The notes beneath the pieces are model-generated. The model was not told where the DNA came from. It saw nothing but the letters and a program-made list of their open reading frames with translations, and did not search any database. A DNA stretch of 47,655 bases, from positions 1 to 47,655 of the forward strand of contig JAQXDL010000011.1 of the NCBI GenBank assembly GCA_029251375.1, in the 5' to 3' direction. Positions 9,668 to 20,071 of the stretch are shown in pieces. Numbering within the stretch: the first letter of the stretch is position 1; each line of letters begins with the position of its first letter. A program made the position numbers and the translations under genes. This DNA is from Pseudomonadales bacterium. GTDB lineage: Bacteria > Pseudomonadota > Gammaproteobacteria > Pseudomonadales > Azotimanducaceae.

Positions 9668-10996
9668 ATGACCAGTTCCCTGGCACAAAAAGCAACTCCC
9701 GGATCCGCAGGTGGTGGCTTAGCAGAATTGCGAAGCAGACTCCTAGTCGTGCTTATCGCGATCGTGATCTATCGTATTGGAAGTCACATTCCAGTGCCAG
9801 GAATCGATCCCGAGAGACTGAGATTGTTGTTTGACCAAAACCAAGGCGGCATTTTGGATTTGTTCAATATGTTTTCCGGCGGTGCTCTAGAACGGATGAG
9901 TATTTTCGCACTCGGTATTATCCCTTACATTTCTGCGTCGATCATCACGCAGCTGTTAGTGGCAACTACGCCATCACTGCAGCAGTTGAGAAAAGAAGGT
10001 GAGGCTGGTCGTCGTAAGATTTCGCAATACACGCGTTATGGCACGCTGGTATTAGCTACGGTACAAGGGTTAGCGTTTAGTTCAGGACTAGCATCACAAG
10101 GCTTGGCTTATGCAGGTAATTTCGCATTCCACTTTGTGGCAGTAACAACACTCGTAACCGGCACGATGTTCCTTATGTGGTTGGGCGAACAAGTTACGGA
10201 AAGAGGGATAGGTAACGGTATCTCGATCATTATCTTCGCCGGTATTGTTTCAGGTTTCCCTAGCGCGATTGGGCAATCATTTGAGCAGGCTCGACAAGGG
10301 GAAATCTCGATATTAGGTTTGTTGATTATCGCGACTCTAGCGATCGCAGTGGTAGCGTTCGTAGTCTATGTTGAGCGAGGACAAAGAAGAATCACGATCA
10401 ACTACGCTCGTCGACAGCAAGGCAAGAGGATGTATCAGGCTCAAACTAGCCATCTGCCTTTAAAAGTGAATATGGCCGGTGTGATCCCTGCTATTTTCGC
10501 CAGTAGTTTGCTGTTATTCCCTGCGTCATTAGGACAGTGGTTCGGTCAGACGCCTGGAATGGAGTGGTTGCAGGAGTTGAGTTTACAGATTGCTCCAGGT
10601 CAACCGTTGAACATCATATTGTTTTCCATGGGAATTGTGTTCTTTTGTTTTTGGTACACAGCGATCATGTTTAATCCGAAGGAAGTGGCCGAGAATTTAA
10701 AGAAGTCAGGTGCGTTTATACCTGGATATCGCCCGGGCGAGCAGACAGCAAAGTACATCGATACGATTTTGACGAGACTGACATTGTTCGGCTCCTTGTA
10801 CATGACAGCAGTATGTCTGCTGCCACAGATTTTAGTCGTGCAGTTTAACGTGACGTTTCAGTTAGGCGGTACAGCATTGTTGATCGTTGTAGTCGTGGTA
10901 ATGGATTTCATTTCACAAATCCAAACTCACCTTATGTCGAACCAATATGAGTCATTAATGAAAAAGTCCAATTTGCAGAACTTTGGACGTAGGTAG
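9668..10996 (+). CDS. secY: Protein translocase subunit SecY
   Basis: SecY is the channel of the SecYEG translocon in the inner membrane. The 442-residue product has about ten hydrophobic segments, the first near 21-38 ([18 protein letters not shown]), a plug region, and the conserved cytoplasmic loop [12 protein letters not shown]. It is the last but one gene of the spc operon, between rplO and rpmJ. Length matches E. coli SecY (443). Confidence 0.98.
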   Translation: MTSSLAQKATPGSAGGGLAELRSRLLVVLIAIVIYRIGSHIPVPGIDPERLRLLFDQNQGGILDLFNMFSGGALERMSIFALGIIPYISASIITQLLVATTPSLQQLRKEGEAGRRKISQYTRYGTLVLATVQGLAFSSGLASQGLAYAGNFAFHFVAVTTLVTGTMFLMWLGEQVTERGIGNGISIIIFAGIVSGFPSAIGQSFEQARQGEISILGLLIIATLAIAVVAFVVYVERGQRRITINYARRQQGKRMYQAQTSHLPLKVNMAGVIPAIFASSLLLFPASLGQWFGQTPGMEWLQELSLQIAPGQPLNIILFSMGIVFFCFWYTAIMFNPKEVAENLKKSGAFIPGYRPGEQTAKYIDTILTRLTLFGSLYMTAVCLLPQILVVQFNVTFQLGGTALLIVVVVVMDFISQIQTHLMSNQYESLMKKSNLQNFGRR

Positions 10997-11007
10997 CGGA
11001 GCAGGAA

Positions 11008-11121
11008 ATGAAAGTTAGAGCTTCAGTAAAGAAGATGTGTCGGAACTGTCGAGTAATTCGACGCAGAGGTGCTGTTCGAGTTATCTGTTCAGAACCAAAA
11101 CATAAACAACGCCAAGGTTAA
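11008..11121 (+). CDS. rpmJ: 50S ribosomal protein L36 (bL36, zinc form)
   Basis: A short frame from ATG 11008 to TAA 11119-11121 encodes 37 residues, [11 protein letters not shown]... ending KHKQRQG. Cys11, Cys14, Cys27 and His32 form the zinc ribbon of the C-plus type. AGGA at 11003-11006 sits very close to the ATG. It lies 11 bases after secY and 14 before rpsM, the standard place. Confidence 0.96.
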   Translation: MKVRASVKKMCRNCRVIRRRGAVRVICSEPKHKQRQG

Positions 11122-11135
11122 CAGGAGCAAGTTGA

Positions 11136-11492
11136 ATGGCTCGTTTAGCTGGGATTAATATCCCCGATAATAAGCACGCAGAAATTTCTTTGACCTATAT
11201 CTTCGGTATAGGAAGACAGACTGCGAAAGATCTTTGTGAAGCGACTAATGTTAGTCCAAATACAAAGATCCAAGACCTGAGCGAAGCAGAGTTAGATTTG
11301 CTGCGTTCAGAAATAGCAAAATTGCCTGTCGAAGGTGATCTACGTCGAGAGCAGCAGCTCAATATTAAGCGATTGCTTGATCTTGGTTGTTACCGCGGCA
11401 TACGTCATCGACGTAATCTGCCTCTTCGAGGACAGAGAACAAAGACGAACGCAAGAACTCGAAAAGGTCCTAAGCGACCTGTTCGTAAGTAA
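11136..11492 (+). CDS. rpsM: 30S ribosomal protein S13 (uS13)
   Basis: The 118-residue S13 begins [19 protein letters not shown] and ends with the basic tail [20 protein letters not shown], which reaches the P-site tRNA. GGAG precedes the start. It opens the alpha operon; in E. coli S4 represses translation here through a pseudoknot, which I cannot verify by eye. Confidence 0.97.
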   Translation: MARLAGINIPDNKHAEISLTYIFGIGRQTAKDLCEATNVSPNTKIQDLSEAELDLLRSEIAKLPVEGDLRREQQLNIKRLLDLGCYRGIRHRRNLPLRGQRTKTNARTRKGPKRPVRK

Positions 11493-11539
11493 TAAATTGA
11501 ACAAAGCTATTAACAAATTAGCAGAGCGAAGTGACAAAT

Positions 11540-11971
11540 ATGTCTGAAGCAGAAACAGAAACAACCACTGAGAGCGCTGAAGCAGCATCAACGCCAGCAC
11601 CAGCGAGACGCAAAGGTAAGCGTCAAGTTGTTGATGGTATGGCGCACATTCACGCCTCATTTAATAATACGATCATTACCATTACGGATCGTCAAGGTGG
11701 CGCACTGAGCTGGGCTACTGCTGGTGGTTCCGGTTTCCGTGGTGCTCGAAAAAGTACACCATTTGCAGCCCAGGTTGCAGCAGAACGAGCTGGCACAGCC
11801 GCACTTGATTATGGTCTTCAAAATCTTGAAGTGTTTGTGAAGGGACCAGGACCTGGTCGCGAAGCAGCTGTTCGAGCACTAAACGGAGTTGGTTACAGAA
11901 TTACCAACATCACAGATGTTACACCTATTCCACACAACGGTTGTCGTCCTCCAAAACGACGACGCGTGTAG
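11540..11971 (+). CDS. rpsK: 30S ribosomal protein S11 (uS11) with acidic N-terminal extension
   Basis: The core from about residue 30 onward ([14 protein letters not shown] to the end [11 protein letters not shown]) is standard S11 of the 30S platform. The N-terminus is unusual: about 14 more residues than E. coli S11 (129), rich in E, T, S, A and P ([17 protein letters not shown]). The ATG at 11540 gives 143 residues; an in-frame GTG at 11531 would give 146. Neither has a strong ribosome site, but no start gives a core-only protein, since the frame has no start codon between 11542 and the conserved block other than these. Confidence 0.93.
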   Translation: MSEAETETTTESAEAASTPAPARRKGKRQVVDGMAHIHASFNNTIITITDRQGGALSWATAGGSGFRGARKSTPFAAQVAAERAGTAALDYGLQNLEVFVKGPGPGREAAVRALNGVGYRITNITDVTPIPHNGCRPPKRRRV

Positions 11972-11986
11972 TAGAGGAGATTACCT

Positions 11987-12604
11987 ATGGCTCGATATCT
12001 CGGACCAACCTGTAAGTTAGCAAGACGTGAAGGTACGGACCTCTACTTGAAAAGTGGAGTACGACCAATAGAATCCAAGTGCAAGATCGATACTGTACCT
12101 GGTCAGCACGGCGCTAGAAGAGCAAGACTGTCTGACTACGCTGTACAGTTGCGTGAAAAGCAGAAAGTACGTCGTATATACGGCGTGCTAGAAAAGCAAT
12201 TCCGCAATTACTACAAGAAAGCTGATCGCCAGAAAGGTGCTACCGGCAGTAATCTACTTCTTCTTTTAGAGCGAAGATTAGATAATGTTGTGTACCGTAT
12301 GGGTTTCGGCTCTACTCGAGCAGAAGCGCGACAGCTAGTATCACATAAGTCAATTTTGGTTAATGGGCATGTTACAAACATTCCTTCTTACCAGGTTGAA
12401 GCCGGTGATACGATTGCGATTCGAGACAAATCTAAAAACCAACTACGTATTCAAGGCGCGCTAGGTTTAGCTGCAAACCGAAGTATTGAGTGGGTTGAAG
12501 TGAACTCAGACAAGTTAGAAGGTGTTTTTAAATCATATCCTGAGCGGGAAGAACTTCCTTCAGAGATTAATGAAAATCTTATTGTCGAGCTTTACTCTAA
12601 GTAA
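11987..12604 (+). CDS. rpsD: 30S ribosomal protein S4 (uS4)
   Basis: The 205-residue S4 begins [19 protein letters not shown] and contains an S4 RNA-binding domain ([20 protein letters not shown], about residues 93-112). It is a primary assembly protein of the 30S body and the alpha operon repressor in E. coli. GAGGAG precedes the ATG. Like the E. coli form, it lacks a four-cysteine zinc cluster at the N-terminus. Confidence 0.97.
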   Translation: MARYLGPTCKLARREGTDLYLKSGVRPIESKCKIDTVPGQHGARRARLSDYAVQLREKQKVRRIYGVLEKQFRNYYKKADRQKGATGSNLLLLLERRLDNVVYRMGFGSTRAEARQLVSHKSILVNGHVTNIPSYQVEAGDTIAIRDKSKNQLRIQGALGLAANRSIEWVEVNSDKLEGVFKSYPEREELPSEINENLIVELYSK

Positions 12605-12650
12605 GCAATCTAACGATTTCCATTAGGGAAAATTCATAAAAGGTAAATTT

Positions 12651-13652
12651 ATGGCTCATTCGTCATTAGAATTTTTAACGCCCAAGCACATTCAGGTTGA
12701 ACAGCTGAGTGAGACAAAGGCGACTGTTGTATTGGAACCATTGGAGCGAGGCTTTGGTCACACGCTCGGTAATGCGCTACGTCGCATTTTGCTGTCATCA
12801 ATGCCAGGTTGTGCTGTTGTAGAGACTGAAATCGAAGGTGTTTTGCATGAATACAGTTCGATTGAAGGCGTGCAGGAAGATGTCATCGAAGTATTGTTGA
12901 ACCTTAAGGGTGTAGCAATCAAGCTGAATGATTCCGATGAAGCTGAGTTAACGCTCAACAAGCAAGGACCTTGTGTCGTCACCGCTAATGATTTCCAGTT
13001 AGATCATGATGTAGAGATCGCTAATCCGGATCACGTCATTGCGACACTGAATGAAAATGGCAAGCTAGCGCTTCGCGCGAAAGTTGGTCGTGGAAGAGGT
13101 TATGAGCCAGCTGACGCTCGCGCTAATGACGAAGAGTCAGGCCGGACAATTGGTAGCTTGTTATTAGACGCTTCCTACAGCCCTGTTAGTCGTGTTTCAT
13201 ACAAAGTAGATAGTGCTCGTGTTGAACAGCGAACTGACCTTGATAAGTTGATCATTGATTTAGAAACGAACGGCACGATCGATCCTGAAGAAGCAATTCG
13301 TCGCGCAGCTACAATTTTGCAACAGCAGGTTAGCGTATTCGTTGACCTACAAAGCGAAAATGAGCCTGAGCCTGAAGAGCATGAAGATGAGATTGATCCA
13401 ATCTTGCTGCGTCCAGTTGATGATCTTGAATTAACTGTTCGGTCAGCTAATTGTTTGAAAGCAGAAAATATTTATTACATAGGTGATCTCATCAGAAGAA
13501 CAGAAGTTGAACTTCTGAAGACACCAAACTTAGGCAAAAAGTCACTGACTGAAATTAAAGATGTGCTCGCTTCAAGAGGATTATCTTTGGGTATGCGTCT
13601 GGAAAACTGGCCGCCTTCAAGTCTTCGTGGTGACGATCGAGTCCTAGGCTAG
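12651..13652 (+). CDS. rpoA: DNA-directed RNA polymerase subunit alpha
   Basis: The 333-residue alpha subunit has the N-terminal dimerisation domain ([20 protein letters not shown], about 33-52), an acidic linker rich in E and P near 237-250, and the C-terminal DNA- and activator-binding domain ([33 protein letters not shown]). It assembles beta and beta-prime and binds UP elements and activators. Length is close to E. coli (329). AGG precedes the ATG. Confidence 0.98.
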   Translation: MAHSSLEFLTPKHIQVEQLSETKATVVLEPLERGFGHTLGNALRRILLSSMPGCAVVETEIEGVLHEYSSIEGVQEDVIEVLLNLKGVAIKLNDSDEAELTLNKQGPCVVTANDFQLDHDVEIANPDHVIATLNENGKLALRAKVGRGRGYEPADARANDEESGRTIGSLLLDASYSPVSRVSYKVDSARVEQRTDLDKLIIDLETNGTIDPEEAIRRAATILQQQVSVFVDLQSENEPEPEEHEDEIDPILLRPVDDLELTVRSANCLKAENIYYIGDLIRRTEVELLKTPNLGKKSLTEIKDVLASRGLSLGMRLENWPPSSLRGDDRVLG

Positions 13653-13686
13653 ACATTAATATAAAGCGTTTTTAGGAAACAATCCC

Positions 13687-14094
13687 ATGCGCCATCGTAA
13701 AAGTGGTAGACAGCTAAATAGAAATTCATCGCATAGAAAGGCGATGTTTAAAAATATGGCTTGTTCATTGTTCGAGCACGAAGTTATTAAAACGACGTTG
13801 CCGAAAGCAAAAGAGTTGAAGAAGGTTGCAGAGCCTCTTATTACCCTTGCAAAGAATGATTCGGTTGCAAACCGACGTCTGGCCTTTGCTAGAACCGGTA
13901 GTAAAGAAATGGTTGGTAAATTATTTACCGATTTGGGTCCTCGCTATGAAAACCGCCCAGGGGGTTACACACGTATCCTTAAGTGTGGATTCCGTGCCGG
14001 TGATTCCGCGCCGATGGCTTTCGTTGAATTGGTAGATCGTCCGTTGCCTGATCTTGATGAAGATCTAGATGATGACACTGACAGCGAAGCGTAA
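13687..14094 (+). CDS. rplQ: 50S ribosomal protein L17 (bL17)
   Basis: The 135-residue L17 begins [20 protein letters not shown] and contains [16 protein letters not shown]. It ends with a strongly acidic tail of about 14 residues (D, E, S, T). It is the last gene of the alpha operon, and a strong terminator follows 20 bases later. AGGA lies upstream of the start. Confidence 0.96.
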   Translation: MRHRKSGRQLNRNSSHRKAMFKNMACSLFEHEVIKTTLPKAKELKKVAEPLITLAKNDSVANRRLAFARTGSKEMVGKLFTDLGPRYENRPGGYTRILKCGFRAGDSAPMAFVELVDRPLPDLDEDLDDDTDSEA

Positions 14095-14114
14095 GCCTAA
14101 GCTGTTGATAAAAG

Positions 14115-14140
14115 AGACCGGTTATACCGGTCTTTTTTTT
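14115..14140 (+). terminator. Intrinsic terminator of the S10-spc-alpha cluster
   Basis: AGACCGGT at 14115-14122 pairs with ACCGGTCT at 14126-14133 around a three-base loop, followed by seven further T residues. It lies 20 bases past rplQ and is the clearest terminator in the window. Confidence 0.92.
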
Positions 14141-14181
14141 GCCCAAAAATAGATGCCGTGTTCGTGTGTATCCGTTTAGCG

Positions 14182-14220
14182 TTTTGATGCTAAATAGATC
14201 CTCTAAGATCAGCATCAAAA
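14182..14220. repeat. Inverted repeat upstream of the aminotransferase gene
   Basis: TTTTGATGCT at 14182-14191 is the exact reverse complement of AGCATCAAAA at 14211-14220. The inner arms GATC (14197-14200) and GATC (14207-14210) can also pair. It lies between the rplQ terminator and the start at 14282, so it could be an operator, a leader hairpin or a second terminator; the T-rich arm is on the wrong side for a forward terminator. Confidence 0.6.
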
Positions 14221-14281
14221 TGTGAATTTGTTAAACTCGTTTTTGTAATCTATGCCGTACCCCTATTTGGAGATTTGACTC

Positions 14282-15469
14282 ATGCCTAGTTCCTTTAATC
14301 CAACAGTGCGAACCCTCATGGGCCCAGGCCCGTCTGATGTGAATCCTCGAATTCTAGGCGCGATGGCGAAACCAACGATTGGGCACTTAGATCCCGAGTT
14401 CATCCGATTAATGGATGAGATAAAGGGTATGTTGCAGTACGCATTTCGAACCAAGAATGAATTAACGATTCCAGTGTCGGCACCGGGTTCAGCGGGTATG
14501 GAAACTTGTTTTGTTAACCTTGTTGAAGCAGGAGATAAGGTGATCGTCTGTGAAAACGGCGTCTTTGGCGGCCGCATGGCAGACAATGTTAGACGCCTCG
14601 GCGGTGAAGTTGTTCATGTTGAACAACAGTGGGGTCGCGCGGTGGACCTTAATGCAGTGGAAGATGCATTAAAAAACAATACGGACGCGAAAATTGTTGC
14701 GTTTGTTCATGCAGAAACGTCCACGGGTGCGCGCTCCGATGCAAAGGGTATATGTGAACTGGCTCGACAGTTCAATTGCCTAACGATTGTCGACTGCGTC
14801 ACGTCTTTGGCAGGTTGTGATGTCAATTTAGATGATTGGCAGGCAGATGCCGCCTATAGCGGCACTCAAAAATGTCTTTCCTGTGCCCCCGGTCTGTCGC
14901 CTATATCTTTTAGCGATAAAGCGTTAGAAGTTGTTAAGAATCGTAAGTCACCAGTAACTTCGTGGTTTTTAGATCTAAATCTCGTAATGGGTTATTGGGG
15001 AGAAGGTCAAACACGAGCCTACCATCACACTGCGCCAGTAAATGCGCTGTATGGATTGCATGAAGCGTTAGTGGTGCTTCAAGAAGAAGGGCTTGAGGCA
15101 AGTTGGCAAAGGCATACCATGAATCACATGGCGTTACGCGCGGGCATAGAAGCGATGGGCATGTCTTTTGTGGTACCAGAAGATGAACGGTTGGCTCAGC
15201 TTAATACCATAACAATTCCTGAAGGCGTTGAGGAAGCGGTTGTTCGTAAGCAGTTGCTGCAACAGTTCAACCTTGAGATTGGCGCGGGTCTCGGTGCTTT
15301 GGCCGGTAAAGTTTGGCGAATTGGCTTGATGGGATATGCAAGTAACCCAAAGAATGTGCTCCTCTGCGTTAACGCGCTCGAAGCAGTCTTAAGTCAATAC
15401 AACGCGCCCATCAACAAAGGCGTCGCTACCGCAGCAGTACAGGCAAGTTATAGTTTGAAAAACGGTTAG
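14282..15469 (+). CDS. Alanine/serine-glyoxylate type aminotransferase (class V PLP enzyme)
   Basis: The 395-residue product is a fold-type I PLP enzyme of the alanine-glyoxylate / serine-pyruvate aminotransferase family. Visible motifs: PGPSDVNPRI near residue 15, SAPGSAGME (66-74) for phosphate contact, the cofactor aspartate in VDCVTS (Asp171), and SGTQKCLS with the Schiff-base Lys197. Such enzymes pass the amino group of alanine or serine to glyoxylate, giving glycine. GGAG lies at about 14270. It stands alone between the ribosomal cluster and a minus-strand gene. The exact donor cannot be told from sequence. Confidence 0.88.
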   Translation: MPSSFNPTVRTLMGPGPSDVNPRILGAMAKPTIGHLDPEFIRLMDEIKGMLQYAFRTKNELTIPVSAPGSAGMETCFVNLVEAGDKVIVCENGVFGGRMADNVRRLGGEVVHVEQQWGRAVDLNAVEDALKNNTDAKIVAFVHAETSTGARSDAKGICELARQFNCLTIVDCVTSLAGCDVNLDDWQADAAYSGTQKCLSCAPGLSPISFSDKALEVVKNRKSPVTSWFLDLNLVMGYWGEGQTRAYHHTAPVNALYGLHEALVVLQEEGLEASWQRHTMNHMALRAGIEAMGMSFVVPEDERLAQLNTITIPEGVEEAVVRKQLLQQFNLEIGAGLGALAGKVWRIGLMGYASNPKNVLLCVNALEAVLSQYNAPINKGVATAAVQASYSLKNG

Positions 15470-15501
15470 CAAAGTGGAGGCGCAATGCCTGCGTCTCGCC
15501 T

Positions 15502-15987
15502 TTACTTGGGTCGAAGCTCAAACAACAGCATATTATTGATGCTCTCACGACGTGGGTCTAAACCATATTTGTCTTCGTAGGCACGTAAGACGCGACTGCG
15601 TTTATCAGCTTCTGTCACGCGAGATGCGTTCACCGTAAATATCTTTCCATCGATGCTGATTCGTGTAAACGGGTCGCTTTCGATTTGTTTTGCCCATTGG
15701 CTGCGCTGGTTGGCTGTGCCAATAAAAAAGCCTCGTTCGACCTCCACAACCCTAAGATTGATCGAATAAGGGTTTTCTGGGCGCAGTTCGACTTGAATCG
15801 TACTCGGTAAATCTCTCATGTAGATCGGGCCACTGACGGCCTCACCAGCTAGACGATCCCCTGGTATGATCAAAAACGGTTGACCACAGGCAGTTAGCCC
15901 AAACAAAAAGACACATGCCAACATCGTGGTGCGCATACTGAATTTATAAGCCGTAGCTTTGTTTGTGTTGCGAGGCCACCGAATCAT
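15502..15987 (-). CDS. Putative lipoprotein, possibly a split-barrel (DUF385-like) domain protein
   Basis: The 161-residue frame contains a lipoprotein signal: Met18, a hydrophobic run and LTAC with the lipidated Cys at 34. The mature part has a W...DP..RI.IDGK...A.RV pattern followed by AYEDKYG, which resembles the small beta-barrel DUF385/nitroreductase-like group; this is a weak family guess. The ATG at 15987 shares its A with the uvrA TAA (TAATG), suggesting coupling, but it gives a long n-region; Met18 (15936) gives a normal signal peptide with no visible ribosome site. The reading of function is open. Confidence 0.7.
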   Translation of the reverse strand: MIRWPRNTNKATAYKFSMRTTMLACVFLFGLTACGQPFLIIPGDRLAGEAVSGPIYMRDLPSTIQVELRPENPYSINLRVVEVERGFFIGTANQRSQWAKQIESDPFTRISIDGKIFTVNASRVTEADKRSRVLRAYEDKYGLDPRRESINNMLLFELRPK

Positions 15988-18830
15988 TAGCTGTTATGGC
16001 TAACGAGCAACGGCTTCAAAAACTCACCAGTAAATGAGTCCGGATTACACGAAAGTTCTTCCGGCGTGCCGATGCCAACGATTTGACCGCCACCTGAACC
16101 ACCTTCAGGGCCAAGATCTACAATCCAATCTGCCGTCTTTATGACATCCAAGTTATGCTCGATGATAACAACCGTATTGCCCTGATCTCGCAGATGGTGC
16201 AAGACGTCTAACAGCTGCTCTATGTCGTGAAAGTGTAGCCCGGTCGTGGGTTCATCAAGGATATAGAGCGTCTTGCCGGTATCGCGTTTCGATAGCTCTC
16301 GAGATAACTTTACTCGTTGTGCTTCGCCGCCTGATAGTGTCGTAGCACTCTGGCCAAGGCGAATATAACCGAGTCCTACATCAGTTAGAGTCGATAACCT
16401 TCTTTCAATCATCGGTACTGCACCGAAAAATGTCTTTGCGTCTTCAACAGTTAGATCTAGCACCTCATGAATGTTTTTTCCCTTATAACGTACTTCGAGG
16501 GTTTCTCGATTGTATCGTTTGCCTTTGCATTCATCGCATGTCACATAAACATCAGGCAGAAAGTGCATTTCAACTTTGATTAATCCGTCACCCTGACAAG
16601 CTTCACACCGGCCACCTTTAACATTAAAGCTGAAGCGTCCTGGTTTGTAGCCCCGTGATCTCGCCTCTTGAGTCGCCGCAAACAACTCTCTAATCGGCGT
16701 AAAGATGTTCGTGTAGGTGGCAGGATTAGAGCGCGGCGTTCTGCCAATTGGGCTTTGGTCAATATCGACAACCTTGTCGAGTAGATTCAAACCTATAATT
16801 TCATCAAAAGGTGCGGCCTGAGGGTTTTGAGCGCCGTTGAGTTCGCACGCTGCGAGCGGATAGAGAGTACCGTTGATTAATGTTGATTTACCGGAACCTG
16901 ATACGCCGGTGATACATGTCATCAAACCAATTGGAATTTCTAGGTCGATGTTACGAAGATTGTTCCCCGATGCACCGGTGATTGTTAGAATTTTTTCAGG
17001 GTTATAAACCGATCGGCTTTTCGGTACCTCGATACCCCTGACGCCTGATAGGAACTGACCGGTGATACTGTCCTTTGAATCCAGTATTTGATCAATGGTG
17101 CCGTGGGCCACTACCTCACCGCCGTGTACGCCAGCACCTGGACCTATATCAATAACATAATCAGCAGAGCGTATTGCCTCTTCATCGTGTTCAACCACGA
17201 TAACGGTATTGCCGATATCACGAAGATGGTTGAGGGTGGCGAGTAAACGTTGATTGTCCCGTTGGTGTAAACCAATTGAAGGCTCATCGAGGATATACAT
17301 CACGCCAACTAACCCCGCGCCGATCTGACTGGCTAATCTAATTCTTTGCGCTTCACCGCCGCTTAAGGTGTCGGCGCTTCTCGATAGCGAAAGATAGTTA
17401 AGCCCGACGTCGATTAAAAAGCTCAATCTTGCGCTGATCTCTTTCAATATTTTATCGGCAATCTCGGCACGTTGTCCCGTAAGTGCCAAAGTTGAAAAGT
17501 AATTGTGTGCTTCAATAATCGACCAGTTGGTGATTTCCGGTAATGTAGTACCCTCGATAGTGACCGACATTGCATCTCTATTGAGTCTCGCACCTCGGCA
17601 CGACGGACAAGGTTGAGTGCTCAAAAACTTTGACAAGTTTTCTCTAACAACTTGTGATTCAGTATCCTTGAAGCGTCGTTCCATATTAGGGATAACACCT
17701 TCAAATGGATGTGCACGGGTATATTCGTCACCCTTGTCATTAACGTAGCGAAATTTTATATCCTCGCTTCCTGTGCCGGTTAGAATGCAGCCGCGATGAG
17801 TCTCTGACAATTCTCTAAAGGGTGTTTCAAGTTCAAAACCGTAATGCTCGGCTAGTGAGGCCAGCATTTGGAAGTAATAAATATTGCGGCGATCCCACCC
17901 TTGAATTGCACCCTCAGCAAGTGAAAGCTCATCATCTAGTACCACATTGTTTACATCAAAAAACTGATTTAAACCCAAGCCATCGCATGCATTACAGGCA
18001 CCAGCTGGGTTGTTGAATGAAAAAAGGCGGGGTTCTAACTCTGCTATAGAGTGACCACATTGCGGGCAGGCGAATCTCGATGAGAAGACCAGATCGTCCT
18101 TGTCTTCATCCATAAAGCTGATACTTGCGATGCCATCTGAAATTGATGTGGCAGTCTCGAAGGAATCTGCCAAGCGCGTTTGCAGGTCTTCACGTGTTTT
18201 GAGTCGATCAACAACAACTTCAATGGTGTGTTTCTTTTTCTTATCGAGTACTGGGGTTTCATCAAGATCAGTAACAATGCCGTTGATTCTTGCACGAACA
18301 AAACCCTGACTGCGCAGCTGACTAAAAAGATGTAGATGTTCTCCCTTACGCTCTTTTACCATGGGTGCAAGCAGCATAATTCTCTGGCCTTCCGGCAGGG
18401 CGAGTACTTTATCTACCATCTGAGTGATGGACTGTGCCTCCAGTTTAATATTATGTTCGGGGCAATGAGGTTCGCCTACACGGGCAAACATTAGTCGAAG
18501 ATAATCGTAGATTTCAGTAATGGTGCCGACGGTTGAGCGGGGGTTGTGGCTCGTCGATTTTTGTTCGATGGAAATTGCCGGCGAAAGTCCGTCGATGTGA
18601 TCGACATCGGGTTTTTCCATCAGGCTTAAAAATTGGCGAGCGTAAGCTGAAAGAGACTCAACATAACGCCGTTGTCCCTCAGCATAGAGGGTGTCAAATG
18701 CTAATGAAGATTTACCGGATCCCGAGAGCCCCGTCACAACCACGAGTTTGTCTCGAGGAATATCGAGACTGATATTCTTCAGGTTGTGCGTTCTAGCACC
18801 TTGTATGGAAATATAGCTTATGAGCGACAA
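15987..18830 (-). CDS. uvrA: Excinuclease ABC subunit A
   Basis: UvrA is the damage-sensing ATPase of nucleotide excision repair and loads UvrB. The 947-residue product has two ABC modules: Walker [10 protein letters not shown] (near 34) and GVSGSGKST (near 645), two LSGGEAQR signatures, and two zinc modules with paired CXXC (CPQCGH...CNACDG and CEACQG...CDECKG). Start is TTG 18830 with AGGA seven bases upstream; the next residues lead quickly into [10 protein letters not shown], as in E. coli. It faces away from ssb, a common arrangement. I see no CTGT-N8-ACAG LexA box nearby. Confidence 0.98.
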   Translation of the reverse strand: MSLISYISIQGARTHNLKNISLDIPRDKLVVVTGLSGSGKSSLAFDTLYAEGQRRYVESLSAYARQFLSLMEKPDVDHIDGLSPAISIEQKSTSHNPRSTVGTITEIYDYLRLMFARVGEPHCPEHNIKLEAQSITQMVDKVLALPEGQRIMLLAPMVKERKGEHLHLFSQLRSQGFVRARINGIVTDLDETPVLDKKKKHTIEVVVDRLKTREDLQTRLADSFETATSISDGIASISFMDEDKDDLVFSSRFACPQCGHSIAELEPRLFSFNNPAGACNACDGLGLNQFFDVNNVVLDDELSLAEGAIQGWDRRNIYYFQMLASLAEHYGFELETPFRELSETHRGCILTGTGSEDIKFRYVNDKGDEYTRAHPFEGVIPNMERRFKDTESQVVRENLSKFLSTQPCPSCRGARLNRDAMSVTIEGTTLPEITNWSIIEAHNYFSTLALTGQRAEIADKILKEISARLSFLIDVGLNYLSLSRSADTLSGGEAQRIRLASQIGAGLVGVMYILDEPSIGLHQRDNQRLLATLNHLRDIGNTVIVVEHDEEAIRSADYVIDIGPGAGVHGGEVVAHGTIDQILDSKDSITGQFLSGVRGIEVPKSRSVYNPEKILTITGASGNNLRNIDLEIPIGLMTCITGVSGSGKSTLINGTLYPLAACELNGAQNPQAAPFDEIIGLNLLDKVVDIDQSPIGRTPRSNPATYTNIFTPIRELFAATQEARSRGYKPGRFSFNVKGGRCEACQGDGLIKVEMHFLPDVYVTCDECKGKRYNRETLEVRYKGKNIHEVLDLTVEDAKTFFGAVPMIERRLSTLTDVGLGYIRLGQSATTLSGGEAQRVKLSRELSKRDTGKTLYILDEPTTGLHFHDIEQLLDVLHHLRDQGNTVVIIEHNLDVIKTADWIVDLGPEGGSGGGQIVGIGTPEELSCNPDSFTGEFLKPLLVSHNS

Positions 18831-19570
18831 ATGTTAATCCTAGTAGAGCAGGTAATGTTTAGGTGTCGGGCAATAGACACAATGAAAGACTGAGATCGGC
18901 GTTTTGAATATCTGAGAAAATTGGCCTTTAGCTGGTTATCAAATTGTTGGTCTTCTGATTGATCTATATATTGATCGATATCTAGAACAATGATTCGATC
19001 CGCATACTGATCGACTCGACACATAGCCCTGCTTGCGCGAAGCACGATGATATAAGCTTGGAGGCCAGTAATCAAAACACTTCTGTGTCGCTCATTAAGG
19101 TGCAAGTATTGCTGAATTTTCCGGTGACGGAGGATTTCCAATACATCAACAACCCGCTGCGAATCAAAACGAGCGTGCAGTCAGCGTATTTTGCGTGCAG
19201 CGATTCTAACCCTATAGTGATCAACAATGGTTAACGGCGGGCTAAACCGGTTTTAACGTGAGGTTTGTCGTCTGGTCCAGCAGCGTCTGATTTACTTGAG
19301 GGTTCATGCTCGATTTGAGTGTTGTTGGATAATCGAACGCGATATTGGTTTTATGCGTAAAAGGCGCCCATTTGAAATGTCACATTACTTACACGGGAAG
19401 TAGACAACAAACTGCCAAAGCATTGCGAGACGGGTTATCATTCGTGGCATGTTTAACTAAAACACCGGCCGGTTTAATATCGGGCCGTTAATATGAAATG
19501 ATCAGGACTTAATAGGGCTGATTGAGGATTGTCCTCAGGCTCTGCTAATTCAAGTAAAAAGGAGATCGGC
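18831..19570. other. 740 bp spacer between divergent uvrA and ssb
   Basis: No gene is supported here. It must hold the uvrA and ssb promoters. Visible elements: four GATC sites at 18961, 18973, 18997 and 19009 (spacing 12, 24, 12); a weak uvrA promoter candidate on the minus strand (TTGTTC at 18985-18990, TATAGA at 18963-18968, spacer 16); near-repeated GGCCGGTTTAATAT and GGGCCGTTAATAT at 19467-19493; and a hairpin TGAGGA-TTG-TCCTCA at 19523-19537 upstream of ssb. A 107-codon minus-strand frame (18818-19141) overlaps uvrA and resembles nothing I know. Confidence 0.5.
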
Positions 19571-20071
19571 ATGGCTCGTGGAATCAATAAGGTGATACTC
19601 GTTGGCAATTTGGGTAATGACCCTGAAAAACGTGCGCTACCTAATGGTAACGCTGTGACGAATATTAGCGTGGCGACATCTGAAAGTTGGAAGGACCGGG
19701 AGTCGGGCCAAACAACCGACCGTACAGAATGGCACCGGGTTGTATTCTTTAATCGCTTAGCCGAAATCGCCGCTCAATACCTAACCAAAGGCTCAAAGGT
19801 TTATATTGAAGGTCAATTGCGTACCAGGCAGTGGGATAAGGATGGCCAGAAGCACTACAGCACAGAAATCATCGCACGCGAGATGCAAATGTTAGACAGC
19901 CGTGGCGACACTATGGGCGGTGGTAATGCAAATGCAGGCGGCGGCTACGATCAAAGTCAATCGGCGCCTTCTAATTCGGGCGGCAACTCGGGTGGTAACG
20001 CAAGCAACGGTTCAGCGCCGGCTTACGAGCAACCTCCGGCTGAAGACTTTAATGATGACATTCCCTTTTAA
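19571..20071 (+). CDS. ssb: Single-stranded DNA-binding protein
   Basis: From ATG 19571 the product has 166 residues starting [19 protein letters not shown]. An OB-fold occupies about the first 110 residues, followed by a G-, N- and S-rich linker and the acidic tip DFNDDIPF that binds repair and replication partners. AAGGAG at 19559-19564 fixes the start; an in-frame TTG at 19529 is rejected. It coats single-stranded DNA in replication, recombination and repair. Its stop overlaps the convergent uppP stop by four bases. Confidence 0.97.
   Translation: MARGINKVILVGNLGNDPEKRALPNGNAVTNISVATSESWKDRESGQTTDRTEWHRVVFFNRLAEIAAQYLTKGSKVYIEGQLRTRQWDKDGQKHYSTEIIAREMQMLDSRGDTMGGGNANAGGGYDQSQSAPSNSGGNSGGNASNGSAPAYEQPPAEDFNDDIPF

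Noticed and set aside
15470-15501. Possible bidirectional terminator between the aminotransferase and lipoprotein genes
   Set aside because: GAGGCGC and GCGTCTC can pair with one G-U, but the T run is only three bases, too weak to list as a terminator.
18818-19141. A 107-codon minus-strand frame upstream of uvrA, with DQY repeats
   Set aside because: It overlaps the uvrA start, resembles no family I know, and its repeats come from the GATC-rich DNA. I treat it as non-coding.
18831-19570. LexA (SOS) box for uvrA and ssb
   Set aside because: I searched by eye for CTGT-N8-ACAG and found none; a variant consensus cannot be excluded.
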